Assembly (NCBI GenBank): GCA_934490165.1
Contig: CAKSTB010000018.1
Span: forward strand, 1 to 60,592
Direction of reading: 5' to 3'
Source of the DNA: an uncultured Ruminiclostridium sp.
GTDB lineage: Bacteria > Bacillota > Clostridia > Oscillospirales > Ruminococcaceae
Length of the DNA: 60,592 bases
Shown here: positions 25,764 to 34,960 of the stretch, piece after piece
How positions within the stretch are numbered: position 1 is the stretch's first letter
Layout of the letters: the number at the start of each line of letters is the position of its first letter
Position numbers and translations under genes: made by a program
The notes under the pieces: generated by a model
Seen by the model: the letters and a program-made list of their open reading frames with translations, nothing else
Database searches by the model: none
Told to the model about the DNA's origin: nothing

Positions 25764-28265
25764 ATGAAATTCGGTTATTTTGACGATAAGAACAGAGAGT
25801 ATGTCATTACATCTCCCAAGACCCCTTATCCGTGGATAAACTACCTCGGCACACAGGGCTTTTTCTCGCTGATCTCTAACACAGCAGGCGGTTACTGCTT
25901 CTACAAGGACGCAAGGCTGAGAAGAATTACACGTTACCGTTATAACAACGTTCCCGTTGATATGGGCGGACGTTATTTCTACATAAACGACGGCGGTCAT
26001 GTATGGAACCCCGGCTGGTCGCCCGTAAAGACAACGCTTGACAGCTACGAGTGCCGTCACGGTATGGGCTATACTATCATCAAGGGCTCATCAAACGGCG
26101 TTACTGCTACAGCTACATTCTTCGTTCCCCAGAACTTCAACGGAGAGATCCAGAAGGTTACAATAAAGAACGACAGCGACAAGGAAAAGAACTTAAAGCT
26201 GTTCAGCTTCCTTGAGTGGTGTCTGTGGGACGCAAACGATGATACCACAAACTTCCAGAGAAACTTCAACACAGGTGAGGTTGAAATTGACGGCTCTGTT
26301 ATCTACCACAAGACCGAATATAAGGAAAGACGCGATCACTACGCATTCTATTCTGTAAATGCACCTATCAACGGTTACGATACAGACAGAGAGAGCTTCC
26401 TCGGCTTATACAACGGCTTTGACGCTCCTCAGACAGTATTCGCAGGCGCACCCAATATGTCTGTTGCAGACGGTTGGTCACCTGTTGCTTCTCACTATAT
26501 CGAAATCAAGCTCCAGCCCGGCGAAAGCAAGGATCTTGTATTCTGCCTTGGCTATGTTGAGAACAAGGTTGAAGAAAAGTTTGCTCCCGACCTTGACGAG
26601 AACAGCACGATCATAACAAGCGGCGACAGAAAGAAGAACATCGTAAACAAGGCTAAGGCTCAGGCTATGATGGCTATGTGCGACACAGCCGAAAAGGCTG
26701 ACAAGCTCCTCGCGGAGCTTAAGGCTCACTGGAACAGCCTGCTCGGTCAGTACAGCGTTGATTCTCCCGATGAAAAGCTCAACAGAATGGTAAACATCTG
26801 GAACCAGTATCAGTGCATGGTTACATTCAATATGTCACGTTCCGCATCTTACTTTGAGAGCGGTATCGGCAGAGGTATGGGCTTCCGTGACTCCAACCAG
26901 GACTTACTCGGCTTCGTACACCAGATCCCCGCAAGAGCAAGAGAAAGACTTATCGACCTTGCTGCTACTATGCTTGAGGACGGCGGTGCTTACCACCAGT
27001 ATCAGCCCCTTACAAAGATGGGTAACCACGAGCTCGGCTCTAACTTCAACGATGACCCGCTGTGGATGATCCTCGCAGTTGCGGCTTACATAAAGGAAAC
27101 AGGCGATGTTTCTATCCTCGATGAGAAAGTTCCTTATGAGAACCGTGACGAGCTTGCAGACACAATGCTCGACCACATGAAGAGAGCGTTCTACCACGTT
27201 GTTAAGAAGGTAGGTCCTCACGGACTTCCGCTCAGCGGACGTGCTGACTGGAACGACTGCCTTAACCTCTCCTGCTTCTCAGACAAGCCCGGTGAATCAT
27301 TCCAGACATACAACAACAAGGAAATGTTCAAGGAGCCTCCTTACTACAGCAAGGTTGCAGAATCTGTAATGATCGCAGGTATGTTCTGTGCAATAGCTCC
27401 CGAGTACGTTGAAATGTGCAAGCTGAAGGGTGACACGGCAGAAGCTGAAAAGGCTCAGGCTGAGATCGAAAAGATGAGAAAGAACACCCTTGAATACGGC
27501 TATGACGGCGAATGGTTCCTCCGTGCTTACGACCACTACGGCAAGAAGGTCGGCTCACACGAGTGCGAAGAAGGTAAGATATTCATCGAGCCTCAGGGCT
27601 GGTGCGTTCTTGCAGGTCTCGGCAAGGACAAGGGCTATGACATTCAGACTCTTGACAGCGTAGACAAGTATCTTAACTCAAAGCACGGTCTTGTTCTGAA
27701 CAACCCTGCATTCACACACTACTACATCCAGTACGGCGAGATTTCCACATATCCCGGCGGTTACAAGGAGAACGCAGGTATCTTCTGCCACAACAACGCT
27801 TGGATAATCTGTGCAGAAGCCGCAGTAGGCAGAGGCGACAAGGCATTCGAGTATTATTCAAAGATCGCTCCCGCATTCAGAGAGGATATCTCCGATCTGC
27901 ACCGCACAGAGCCTTATGTATACGCTCAGATGATCGCAGGTAAGGATGCTAAGCGTCACGGCGAAGCTAAGAACAGCTGGCTCACAGGTACAGCCGCTTG
28001 GAACTTCGTTGCGGTATCTCAGTACATCTTAGGTATCAAGCCCGAATACAACGGTCTGAAGATCGATCCCTCAATTCCTCACGAATGGGACGGCTTCACA
28101 GCTTCAAGACTGTTCAGAGGCGCAACCTACGAGATCACAGTAAAGAACCCCGATCACGTTTGCCACGGCGTTAAGTCCGTTACAGTTGACGGCAAGGCTG
28201 TTGACAGCAACGTTATCCCCGTATTTGAAAACGGCACTCACAAGGTTGAGGTTGTTTTAGGCTAA
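25764..28265 (+). CDS. Glycoside hydrolase family 94, cellobiose phosphorylase
   Basis: An 833-residue cytoplasmic enzyme that phosphorolyses cellobiose to alpha-glucose-1-phosphate and glucose, saving ATP. The N-terminal beta-sandwich (about 1-290) is followed by the (alpha/alpha)6 barrel with SGRADWNDCLNL, where Asp495 is the probable catalytic acid. The segment RDSNQDLLGFVHQIPARAR and the C-terminal NSWLTGTAAWNF are typical of cellobiose rather than chitobiose or cyclic-glucan members. There is no signal peptide. Codon use is strongly biased, suggesting high expression. It is a single gene with its own promoter and terminator and points to growth on cellulose-derived cellobiose. Confidence 0.95.
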   Translation: MKFGYFDDKNREYVITSPKTPYPWINYLGTQGFFSLISNTAGGYCFYKDARLRRITRYRYNNVPVDMGGRYFYINDGGHVWNPGWSPVKTTLDSYECRHGMGYTIIKGSSNGVTATATFFVPQNFNGEIQKVTIKNDSDKEKNLKLFSFLEWCLWDANDDTTNFQRNFNTGEVEIDGSVIYHKTEYKERRDHYAFYSVNAPINGYDTDRESFLGLYNGFDAPQTVFAGAPNMSVADGWSPVASHYIEIKLQPGESKDLVFCLGYVENKVEEKFAPDLDENSTIITSGDRKKNIVNKAKAQAMMAMCDTAEKADKLLAELKAHWNSLLGQYSVDSPDEKLNRMVNIWNQYQCMVTFNMSRSASYFESGIGRGMGFRDSNQDLLGFVHQIPARARERLIDLAATMLEDGGAYHQYQPLTKMGNHELGSNFNDDPLWMILAVAAYIKETGDVSILDEKVPYENRDELADTMLDHMKRAFYHVVKKVGPHGLPLSGRADWNDCLNLSCFSDKPGESFQTYNNKEMFKEPPYYSKVAESVMIAGMFCAIAPEYVEMCKLKGDTAEAEKAQAEIEKMRKNTLEYGYDGEWFLRAYDHYGKKVGSHECEEGKIFIEPQGWCVLAGLGKDKGYDIQTLDSVDKYLNSKHGLVLNNPAFTHYYIQYGEISTYPGGYKENAGIFCHNNAWIICAEAAVGRGDKAFEYYSKIAPAFREDISDLHRTEPYVYAQMIAGKDAKRHGEAKNSWLTGTAAWNFVAVSQYILGIKPEYNGLKIDPSIPHEWDGFTASRLFRGATYEITVKNPDHVCHGVKSVTVDGKAVDSNVIPVFENGTHKVEVVLG

Positions 28266-28289
28266 GGGTTACAGGTAATATAAGAAAAG

Positions 28290-28317
28290 CTCCCCGCCGG
28301 GTTGGCGGGGAGTTTTT
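28290..28317 (+). terminator. Terminator of cellobiose phosphorylase
   Basis: A 9-bp GC-rich stem CTCCCCGCC with GGCGGGGAG, then five T. Confidence 0.9.
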
Positions 28318-28391
28318 GTGTTGATATAACATCAATATTAAAACCAATTAAGCATAAATTTACTGTTGGTTTCATCTGTACAGCTATTTGC

Positions 28392-28745
28392 TTATTTCCT
28401 TCCGATTCTCCTATACTCGTTAGTATATCCCTTTATCAGCTCATATTCCCAATATACATCATCGGAAAGTACCTGCTTAAGGAGCACGCCGACATCAATT
28501 GCCGACTTTTCCTTTGCGTTATCTTCACCGACAGAAACATAATAATTATATATCACCTGCAAGGGTGTGCCGTTCCAGTTACCGTTATCGCCCCCAAACA
28601 AGCGACGTACTGAAAACGTTTCTCCGTTATTTATATTGCAAAAACCGTCAACCGCACCCTTTATGTATAACTTTATTTCATTGATTTCGTTTAAGCTGAG
28701 CTTTACAGAAATCTTTTTACTTACCGATGAATTTAAAATGCTCAT
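28392..28745 (-). CDS. Hypothetical protein
   Basis: A 117-residue soluble protein with no recognised family, no signal peptide and no membrane segment. It begins with MSILNSSVSKKISVKLSLNE and has a central FSVRRLFGGDNGNWNGTPL segment, probably a loop between two helical parts. The ATG has AAGGAA upstream. It is the last of a minus-strand series of small lipoprotein and zinc-ribbon genes, 23 bp after the lipoprotein at 28769, so co-expression is likely. Confidence 0.7.
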   Translation of the reverse strand: MSILNSSVSKKISVKLSLNEINEIKLYIKGAVDGFCNINNGETFSVRRLFGGDNGNWNGTPLQVIYNYYVSVGEDNAKEKSAIDVGVLLKQVLSDDVYWEYELIKGYTNEYRRIGRK

Positions 28746-28768
28746 AGTTATTATTTCCTTGCCTGATT

Positions 28769-29470
28769 TTATTCATTGGTTGTTTTTTTATAAGGCGATA
28801 TTTTATCGCCCTTGAATATGATATATTTATAGTTACAATCTACTATACAGCTATCCTGATATTCTTTTAAATAAGGGTTTATCATGCTGCCCCAAAAGAC
28901 GGTACTGGCAAGAGCGCCATCGCATTTATTATAACTTCCGCCACTTTTGCTTTCGATTTTATAAACACCGGACGGTATATCGTGATTGATCCAGTACATC
29001 CCCGGTCCATCATAATTTTCTATACCATGCATTTTTTCATAGATTTCTTTTGCTCCGCTCACCCCTAACTCTTCGAACGATTCGCAATTTATCAATATTC
29101 CATTGGTTTTTACCGTATATGAGTCGTTAATTGAAGCATATCCGAAGCTGTCGAAATTTTCCCATCCTCTTGTTTCGTCATAGCAATTGATTTTACAATA
29201 TCCGTTACCGTTAAAATTGATAAAAGCATACTGACCGCTTTCAATTTCTAACATTTCGTATTCGCCTGCATCATATGCCTGTCCGTTTCTTATAAGATCT
29301 TTTATTTTTTCAATAAATTGTTTTTGTTCGTTTTGCTTTGCATTGTTTTCCGCTATTGCTGTTTGTGAAGAATTGTCTGAGGAGTTATCATTTTTAGAAC
29401 AGCCTGCACAAACTGATATTATCAATGTTAACATTGATATTGCCAAAACCGACGATATAATTCTTTTCAT
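28769..29470 (-). CDS. Putative lipoprotein
   Basis: A 233-residue exported protein. Residues 1-23 form a lipoprotein signal ending in CAGC, with Cys24 as the lipidated residue. A Ser/Asn/Gln-rich linker follows. The mature part has a beta-rich region with IPSGVYKIES. I do not recognise the family. The ATG is preceded by AAAGGAAAGAGG. It lies among other small surface proteins on the same strand. Confidence 0.8.
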   Translation of the reverse strand: MKRIISSVLAISMLTLIISVCAGCSKNDNSSDNSSQTAIAENNAKQNEQKQFIEKIKDLIRNGQAYDAGEYEMLEIESGQYAFINFNGNGYCKINCYDETRGWENFDSFGYASINDSYTVKTNGILINCESFEELGVSGAKEIYEKMHGIENYDGPGMYWINHDIPSGVYKIESKSGGSYNKCDGALASTVFWGSMINPYLKEYQDSCIVDCNYKYIIFKGDKISPYKKTTNE

Positions 29471-29515
29471 AATTTTACCTCTTTCCTTTCGATCATCAAT
29501 AAACTAACGCGTTTC

Positions 29516-29902
29516 TTAACTTGACAATTTTAATTCAACACGCGTTATTTCTTTGCAAGACCAACATGTATAATCATAAATTCTTTCTTCCTCATATTCA
29601 GGCGATCTTAGGACTAAACCATTGGACACCTTATGACATCTTTTGCAAACAGGATAATATCCGACTTTATATTTGTTCATATTTACTATAAGGCAATTTT
29701 GATAATCAAAATTGAAGTACGGATTATCATCACAGTGATACCAACTGTCAGCAGTGATATCAGATTTATCTATATCATGGTCTAACGAGCTGTTGGTCCA
29801 AATATCATATTTGTGTTTTTGAAGGGTATCATCACTGTCGGCACAGGCTGTGATTGAAAACAACATCAAAATCATAACAACTAAACCTATTATTTTTTTC
29901 AC
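29516..29902 (-). CDS. Putative lipoprotein with zinc-ribbon-like cysteines
   Basis: A 128-residue protein with a lipoprotein signal (lipobox ITAC, Cys20). The mature part has two CxxC pairs (VCKRC and CWSC) about 28 residues apart, as in a zinc ribbon, which is unusual outside the cytoplasm; a disulfide pair is an alternative. The start is GTG with AAGGAG upstream. No family recognised. The two genes on either side on the same strand also encode small exported or membrane proteins. Confidence 0.75.
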   Translation of the reverse strand: MKKIIGLVVMILMLFSITACADSDDTLQKHKYDIWTNSSLDHDIDKSDITADSWYHCDDNPYFNFDYQNCLIVNMNKYKVGYYPVCKRCHKVSNGLVLRSPEYEEERIYDYTCWSCKEITRVELKLSS

Positions 29903-29966
29903 TTAAAAAACTCCTTTTTGATTATCTAAATATATTTGCGAAATATAATTGAGTATATGTACTATT

Positions 29967-30359
29967 TTATATTCCGAACATTGCTTTTAAGCTTTCAATA
30001 TTGCTCTTATACGGATATTCTGCTGCCATCATTTTAGTGCTTGAAACTACATAGCCTCTGTTGCAATAAACGCAGTATGAACCGCTAACATAATCAGAAC
30101 CTGAAATATAGAATTTAACAGCAATAAGCTGAGTATTTCCATCACTGTAAATAACATCTGATTTGTAACTGTCACATGGCAAACCCAGTGACGAATATAC
30201 CTGATGATTTACATATTTTTCTGCTGCATCGATAGATTTGTTTCCAAATAGATCACCGCTTAGCAGTTTCGACCCTAAAAACACAGCGGCTGCTATAACA
30301 AGCAATGATATTACAGTGCTCATCACTTTTGTTGATTTAGAATTGTTTTGTTGTTCCAT
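29967..30359 (-). CDS. Small membrane-anchored hypothetical protein
   Basis: A 130-residue protein with one N-terminal transmembrane segment (about residues 13-34, STVISLLVIAAAVFLGS) and an extracytoplasmic domain of about 90 residues that contains a CVYC motif. I chose the ATG at 30359, with AAGGAG 8 bases upstream, over the in-frame start at 30386 that would overlap the upstream stop. It follows the zinc-ribbon gene closely, so the two are probably co-transcribed. No family recognised. Confidence 0.72.
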   Translation of the reverse strand: MEQQNNSKSTKVMSTVISLLVIAAAVFLGSKLLSGDLFGNKSIDAAEKYVNHQVYSSLGLPCDSYKSDVIYSDGNTQLIAVKFYISGSDYVSGSYCVYCNRGYVVSSTKMMAAEYPYKSNIESLKAMFGI

Positions 30360-30385
30360 TATTTTCTCTCCTTGATCATTACGCA

Positions 30386-30745
30386 CTATTTTTTAGCACC
30401 ACAGACGCTACATTTATACCCGGTGATAACCGTTTCATCGTATGCTTCGGAATCTACGATCCATTCTTTGGTTTCATACTCTTCCCAGCGTTCAACTTCT
30501 TCATAGCTATCTCTAAAAGTGCTTGAAAGACTATCATCACCATGCTTTGCGTCAAAGTGTTTATAATAAGCGTCTAACGAACTGTATTCATTGTCGCTTC
30601 CGTATCCGCACAAGGGACATCTATATTTAGTAACTTTCTTTGCATCTACAACTGTATACTTACAGCCGCAAAATTTACAAATAAATAAACCATCCTGTTT
30701 GATAAGTTCTGTACTTCCGCACATTTCACATATTAATTGCTTCAT
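30386..30745 (-). CDS. Zinc-ribbon / C2H2-like small protein
   Basis: A 119-residue soluble protein with three metal-site candidates: an N-terminal ribbon CEMCGS...CKFCGC (residues 6-29), a finger-like CPLCGYGS...HFDAKH in which two Cys and two His are spaced as in C2H2 fingers, and a C-terminal CSVCGAKK. The middle is acidic. Such proteins are often hypothetical in clostridia; nucleic-acid or protein binding is possible. The ATG has AAGGGAAG upstream. It heads a short run with the membrane protein gene. Confidence 0.75.
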   Translation of the reverse strand: MKQLICEMCGSTELIKQDGLFICKFCGCKYTVVDAKKVTKYRCPLCGYGSDNEYSSLDAYYKHFDAKHGDDSLSSTFRDSYEEVERWEEYETKEWIVDSEAYDETVITGYKCSVCGAKK

Positions 30746-30827
30746 AATTCTTCCCTTATTAACTATCTGTAAAGGCTTACCACTGTGAATTTTCTTTAAC
30801 TATTTGGTATCACCATTCGGAAATCTA

Positions 30828-32942
30828 TTACTCTTCCGCAAAAACATAAAAATTGTATCCGTCTAAATAATTCCATTCCAGACGAGGAATATGATAATCT
30901 GCATCAACTTCTACAAGAGCGTCAGGCTCTTTCTTTCCGTCGATATAACAATCAAATTGTGCCATTCCGTCGTAATTATCAAAGCTGTATGTTTTCTGCA
31001 CTAATTTCAGACTGTATTTTTTGCCGTTGAATGTAAAAGATAATATACCGGAAGAACTTATTTTGAAATTTTTAACATCAAATTCTTCGCCGGTTACTGA
31101 ATCATAAGAAGAAATATCATTATATGTTTTGGCTATCAGGCTGAAATCGGTATAATCGCAATTAATACATTTAGTAATGTCAATTTCATGGGGCAATGCT
31201 TTGCCGGATGTTTTTTTGCAAACCGAACAGGTTGCGGGTCTTGTACAGGTTGCGGGCATCCATGAATGACCGTTTGCACAAGGATCTTCAACCGGTTTTT
31301 CGGTAGCAGGTGCTTTGGTTGTCGCTTTTGTAGTATTAACAGCAGACGGTTTATTTTCATCAGGAGCTTTCTTGGTTGTACTCTGAGCAGTCTGGGGATT
31401 GCTTTCAACAGGTTTTTCGGTAGCAGGCGCTTTGGTTGTCGCTTTTGTAGTATTAACAGCATCATCAGGAGCTTTCTTGATTGTACTCTGAGCAGTCTGC
31501 GGGTTACTTTCAACAGGTTCTTCATTTTCAGTATCAGAATTACTGCTGCTTTGCGCAGGCTTAATGTCAGTTTCATTCTTTTTACTTACAGAGCTTGTTG
31601 TGTTTGCCTTTGTAGTAGCTACTGAAGAATTGCCGCTTTCGTTGTCTGATGTACTGTTATCCGAAGAAGGCTGTTGTTCCGGGTTTGACTCCGCATTGCT
31701 GTAATCACACAGATAAATTGCCCTGTCGGCTTTTGTTTTCCAGAACTCAACATCAGTATTGCTTTCAAAATCTGCTAATTTTGATTTTGCTTCATCATAT
31801 TTTTCTTCTTTAAAAAGACTTATTGCTGATGAATATTTCTCTGCCAGTAAACACTCATTGCATGCAGCTGATATCTCATTAGATTTTTTATAGCCGTCCA
31901 GCTTTTCCAGCTTTTTAATTGCCGATTCATATTTTCCGTCTTTTGCAAGCTCTAACGCTTCTGAATATGATGATTCTTTAGCAGAATCGGCATTTGGATC
32001 AACTTCCCAATTATTATCTTTTAGAAAAGTTACCGACAATTCAGAAGCTACAACATTATCCGATTTATTAAAAACGTTATATGGAAAATGATAAAGTTTA
32101 TCTTTATAGTAAGAGTATTCACCGGACGGAGAACATGACTGTAATATTACAAGCCATCTAAATGATTTTGGATCGTCATATCTATATGAAACTGTAAATT
32201 CGATTCCGGTCAAAACTCTGCCATACGAATCCCTCTGTGGTTCTATATAATCATCCAATTTAAAATCAGTGCAATTAACACCAAATCCTCCTTTAATTGA
32301 TTCAAATGCACATTTTGCAATTGTTTCCGCACTTGCTGTACATTTCTGTGATTCTGCCTTTTCGTCAGATGAAAGCACCGTATCAAGAGCTGTTTTCTTC
32401 TGTGTAATATATATATCTGCATTGCTTATAACCGATGAATGCTCATATTCTTTAAGACGTTTGCAGTATGAATCAAATCTTCTCTTGATTTCATCAGTCG
32501 GGAAATCTGTTTCTTCAGATACTTTTTTTAATTCGTATCCTTCTTCTCTCTGACTGAATACCGTACCGTCCTTGTCTACCCACAGCCCTGATAATGACGA
32601 ATTATTTATATCCGCCGAAACAGGTTCCTTGACAATACTCACATAATCCTTACTCAGCAACGTATCTAAATCAAACATATTCCAGTCCTGAGTTCCGTAA
32701 TTTTCCTCAAAAAACGATTGCTCCTTCGGTGTTTTATAAACATTGTTGATATTGAATTTTATAATACTGTCATTAGTTATAACTACGCGCTCGCCGGAAT
32801 GTTCACCTGTACCCTCATAAGTGCCGACAAGCTCAGAAATCATTTCCTCAGGAGAATCAAACTTTTTTCCGTTCTGACAACCTGCAAGTAATACCGTAAA
32901 TAACATAACAGCAGCTACCGCTACTAAGCTTTTGACTTTCAT
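30828..32942 (-). CDS. Large repeat-containing lipoprotein
   Basis: A 704-residue surface lipoprotein. The signal peptide ends in LAGC (Cys22). The N-terminal half has no clear family. A TPR-like pair of helical repeats follows (EALELAKDGKYESAIKKLEK and SAISLFKEEKYDEAKSKL). A Ser/Thr/Pro/Lys-rich stalk comes next, built partly of two tandem repeats of 39 and 35 residues. Then a GHSWMPATCTRPATCSVCKK motif of the type seen in many gut Firmicutes surface proteins leads to a C-terminal beta-rich domain. I chose the ATG at 32942 because it starts the lipoprotein signal; the longer frame would begin upstream of or at the promoter. It is divergent from the XRE gene. Confidence 0.8.
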   Translation of the reverse strand: MKVKSLVAVAAVMLFTVLLAGCQNGKKFDSPEEMISELVGTYEGTGEHSGERVVITNDSIIKFNINNVYKTPKEQSFFEENYGTQDWNMFDLDTLLSKDYVSIVKEPVSADINNSSLSGLWVDKDGTVFSQREEGYELKKVSEETDFPTDEIKRRFDSYCKRLKEYEHSSVISNADIYITQKKTALDTVLSSDEKAESQKCTASAETIAKCAFESIKGGFGVNCTDFKLDDYIEPQRDSYGRVLTGIEFTVSYRYDDPKSFRWLVILQSCSPSGEYSYYKDKLYHFPYNVFNKSDNVVASELSVTFLKDNNWEVDPNADSAKESSYSEALELAKDGKYESAIKKLEKLDGYKKSNEISAACNECLLAEKYSSAISLFKEEKYDEAKSKLADFESNTDVEFWKTKADRAIYLCDYSNAESNPEQQPSSDNSTSDNESGNSSVATTKANTTSSVSKKNETDIKPAQSSSNSDTENEEPVESNPQTAQSTIKKAPDDAVNTTKATTKAPATEKPVESNPQTAQSTTKKAPDENKPSAVNTTKATTKAPATEKPVEDPCANGHSWMPATCTRPATCSVCKKTSGKALPHEIDITKCINCDYTDFSLIAKTYNDISSYDSVTGEEFDVKNFKISSSGILSFTFNGKKYSLKLVQKTYSFDNYDGMAQFDCYIDGKKEPDALVEVDADYHIPRLEWNYLDGYNFYVFAEE
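31290..31511 (-). repeat. Two in-frame tandem repeats in the lipoprotein stalk
   Basis: Units of 117 bp (31290-31406) and 105 bp (31407-31511), nearly identical apart from a 12-bp difference, followed by a partial third start. Lengths are multiples of three, so copy number can change without breaking the frame. Confidence 0.85.
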
Positions 32943-33006
32943 AGATATAACATTCCCTTCTGCTTTCAAATTTCCACATATTTTGTAGAAATTCATCGTT
33001 TTTCTT

Positions 33007-33035
33007 AGTATAACACAGAATTTTCTATCTGTCAA
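33007..33035 (-). promoter_or_regulatory. Sigma-A promoter of the repeat lipoprotein
   Basis: On the minus strand, a perfect TTGACA, 17 bases, TATACT (33012-33007). It starts about 60 nt before the ATG and faces away from the XRE gene, so the 163-bp gap could hold shared operators. Confidence 0.8.
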
Positions 33036-33105
33036 TGAGAAATTCTATTTAACAGGCGGTTTTTATTTTTCTCAAAAACTGTTATTATTGTCTTGAGGTG
33101 ATACT

Positions 33106-33432
33106 ATGAAAATTGACTATACCGCTCTCGGAAAACGCATAGCAAAGCGCAGAAAGGAACTCGGCTTGAAGCAGTACGAGGTCTGCGAGCTGATAGATGT
33201 AAACTATAAATATCTCTCGAATATCGAAACCGGCAGGAGCGCACCGAGCCTAGAGCTTATAATGAGTCTTTGCTCCGTGCTGAATACGACACCCGACTAT
33301 TTCCTGCTCGGCACTGCTTCCGCAGAGCTTTATGACAATGACATCGCCTCAAAGATATCACCTATGACAGATGAACATAAACGGCTTATCAGCGGTATGA
33401 TACAGCTTATCACCGAAATTGAGAACAACTAA
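33106..33432 (+). CDS. XRE-family transcriptional regulator
   Basis: A 108-residue DNA-binding protein. The Cro/C1-type helix-turn-helix covers about residues 8-62 (LGKRIAKRRKELGLKQYEVCELI, then YLSNIETGRSAPSLELIMSLC). The short C-terminal part may dimerise. The ATG follows GAGGTG. It is divergent from the lipoprotein gene and ends at its own terminator, a layout common for a local regulator that controls itself and the divergent promoter. The target is inferred. Confidence 0.9.
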   Translation: MKIDYTALGKRIAKRRKELGLKQYEVCELIDVNYKYLSNIETGRSAPSLELIMSLCSVLNTTPDYFLLGTASAELYDNDIASKISPMTDEHKRLISGMIQLITEIENN

Positions 33433-33440
33433 TATAAAAC

Positions 33441-33477
33441 GCCGCCCGTTTGACTGTGCAAACGGGCGGCTTTATTA
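33441..33477 (+). terminator. Terminator of the XRE gene
   Basis: A 10-bp stem GCCGCCCGTT with AACGGGCGGC and a loop, then TTTATTATT. It may also serve the convergent ATPase gene. Confidence 0.85.
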
Positions 33478-33490
33478 TTCTGTTAAGTTA

Positions 33491-34714
33491 TCATTTATCC
33501 GTCAGCCACTCGACAACATTCTTCACTTCAATGCCGTCATAATTTCCGACAGTGAATTTATCAAGTGTCAGAACAGTCTTGCGGTAGTTGTCCTTTACTG
33601 CTGTAAGCGGTGCAAGCTCCCTGTCGAAAGTTTCCTTAGCGGTCATATCGGCAGTTGCCTGAATATACTCAAGTTCTCCGTTTCTCTCTGCAACAAAATC
33701 TATCTCGGTATTTCCGTACTTGCCAACGCTCACCTTGTACCCGCGTCTGAGCAGTTCAAAATACACTACATTCTCGACCGAAAAGCCAAGGTCGTAGCTT
33801 TTCTTAGGCAGCATAAGATTTCGTATGCCGAGGTCAACCATATAATACTTCGTGTTGGTTTTAAGCAGTTGCTTTCCTACAATGTCAAAGCGTTCCGCCG
33901 GGTAGAATATGAATGATTCGGTCAGTGCATTAACATAATCGCTCACCGTATTCGGAGAAATTTTCCGTCCCGATGAAACAAGATAATTTGTAATGCTCCT
34001 TACCGTCACAAGACTTCCGATAACGCTTGAAAGGTACTTTGCAATAGTTTTAAGAAGCGATATATCCGTTATCCTGCCTGTATCGCTGTTATCCCATTCC
34101 TTACGCTTCTGCCTGTCCTCAATATCCTTTACGATAACCGTATTGTAGATACCCTCAAGATAGGTAGTTATCTTCTCTTCTGTCTTTTCTGCCGTTGCAA
34201 TGAATGGCATACCGCCGTATCTCATATAGTCAGCAAATGCGCTGTCCTTTTCCTTGCTGTTTACCTGCAAATACTCTGCAAACGACAGCGGAAGCATTGA
34301 TATTTCCACATAACGACCGCTGAGAAGCGTAGCAAGGTCGCCCGACAGCATATATGCATTTGAGCCGGTGATATAAATATCAGTACCCTGTTTTACATAA
34401 AGACTGTCTACTACCTTTTCAAAATAAGGCACTTTCTGTATCTCGTCAAGAAAAATGTACGTCATTTTATCAACGCTTAGCCGAGCCTTTATATATTCAT
34501 ACAGCTTTTTATAGTCGCACAGTTCTTCGTATTCCAACTCTTCAAAGTTTATCGCAATTATTCTGTCAGCGTCAACTCCGCTCTGTTTAAGATACTCCTG
34601 ATACTGCATAAGCAATGTTGATTTTCCGCACCTGCGTATTCCCGTTACTACCTTTATGACCTGTTCGTCCTTCCAGAGCTTCAGCTTTTCAAGATATTCT
34701 TTTCTTTCAACCAA
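33491..34714 (-). CDS. AAA_14 / DUF4143 ATPase
   Basis: A 407-residue protein of the common prokaryotic family with an N-terminal AAA-type ATPase and a C-terminal DUF4143 domain that looks like a PD-(D/E)xK nuclease remnant (EIDFVAERNG). Walker A is GIRRCGKST (about 25-33) and Walker B is YIFLDEIQ. The sensor-like TGSNAYMLS and LSGRYVEISMLPLSFAEYL are typical. Start TTG with AGAGG 8 bases upstream. Its role is unknown; toxin-antitoxin or defence links have been suggested for relatives, but no partner is seen here. It has its own promoter. Confidence 0.9.
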   Translation of the reverse strand: MVERKEYLEKLKLWKDEQVIKVVTGIRRCGKSTLLMQYQEYLKQSGVDADRIIAINFEELEYEELCDYKKLYEYIKARLSVDKMTYIFLDEIQKVPYFEKVVDSLYVKQGTDIYITGSNAYMLSGDLATLLSGRYVEISMLPLSFAEYLQVNSKEKDSAFADYMRYGGMPFIATAEKTEEKITTYLEGIYNTVIVKDIEDRQKRKEWDNSDTGRITDISLLKTIAKYLSSVIGSLVTVRSITNYLVSSGRKISPNTVSDYVNALTESFIFYPAERFDIVGKQLLKTNTKYYMVDLGIRNLMLPKKSYDLGFSVENVVYFELLRRGYKVSVGKYGNTEIDFVAERNGELEYIQATADMTAKETFDRELAPLTAVKDNYRKTVLTLDKFTVGNYDGIEVKNVVEWLTDK

Positions 34715-34755
34715 AAAATCATCCTCTTATCGTTCTGTACTATTATTATATGCTC

Positions 34756-34784
34756 ATATTAGCACAAAATGCTCTAATTGTCAA
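34756..34784 (-). promoter_or_regulatory. Sigma-A promoter of the DUF4143 ATPase
   Basis: On the minus strand, TTGACA (34784-34779), 17 bases, TAATAT (34761-34756). Leader about 35 nt. Bases 34785-34922 are A/T-rich with short repeats of ATTTTCATTTCAG type and no gene. Confidence 0.75.
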
Positions 34785-34922
34785 GAAAAATTCTCATTTC
34801 AGCACTTTTTCCGAATTTCTCAAAATAAATTTTCATTTCAGAATTTTTCTTTTCCGCTCTGAAATCTCTTATTATTCCCAATTTCCGCATATTTAAGTGT
34901 ACTGCTTTTGTCAGAATGTCAA

Positions 34923-34951
34923 TAGACAAACCGCTTTTTTAATAGTATAAT
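34923..34951 (+). promoter_or_regulatory. Sigma-A promoter of the YhgE-type operon
   Basis: TAGACA (34923-34928), 17 bases, perfect TATAAT (34946-34951). Transcription should start near 34958, placing the two cloverleaf-like elements at the very 5' end of the mRNA. Confidence 0.75.
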
Positions 34952-34960
34952 CATATTATA

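Noticed and set aside
34785..34922. Short AATTTTCATTTCAG-like repeats upstream of the DUF4143 gene as a regulatory array
   Set aside because: The copies are imperfect, unevenly spaced and in very A/T-rich sequence where such matches are expected by chance.
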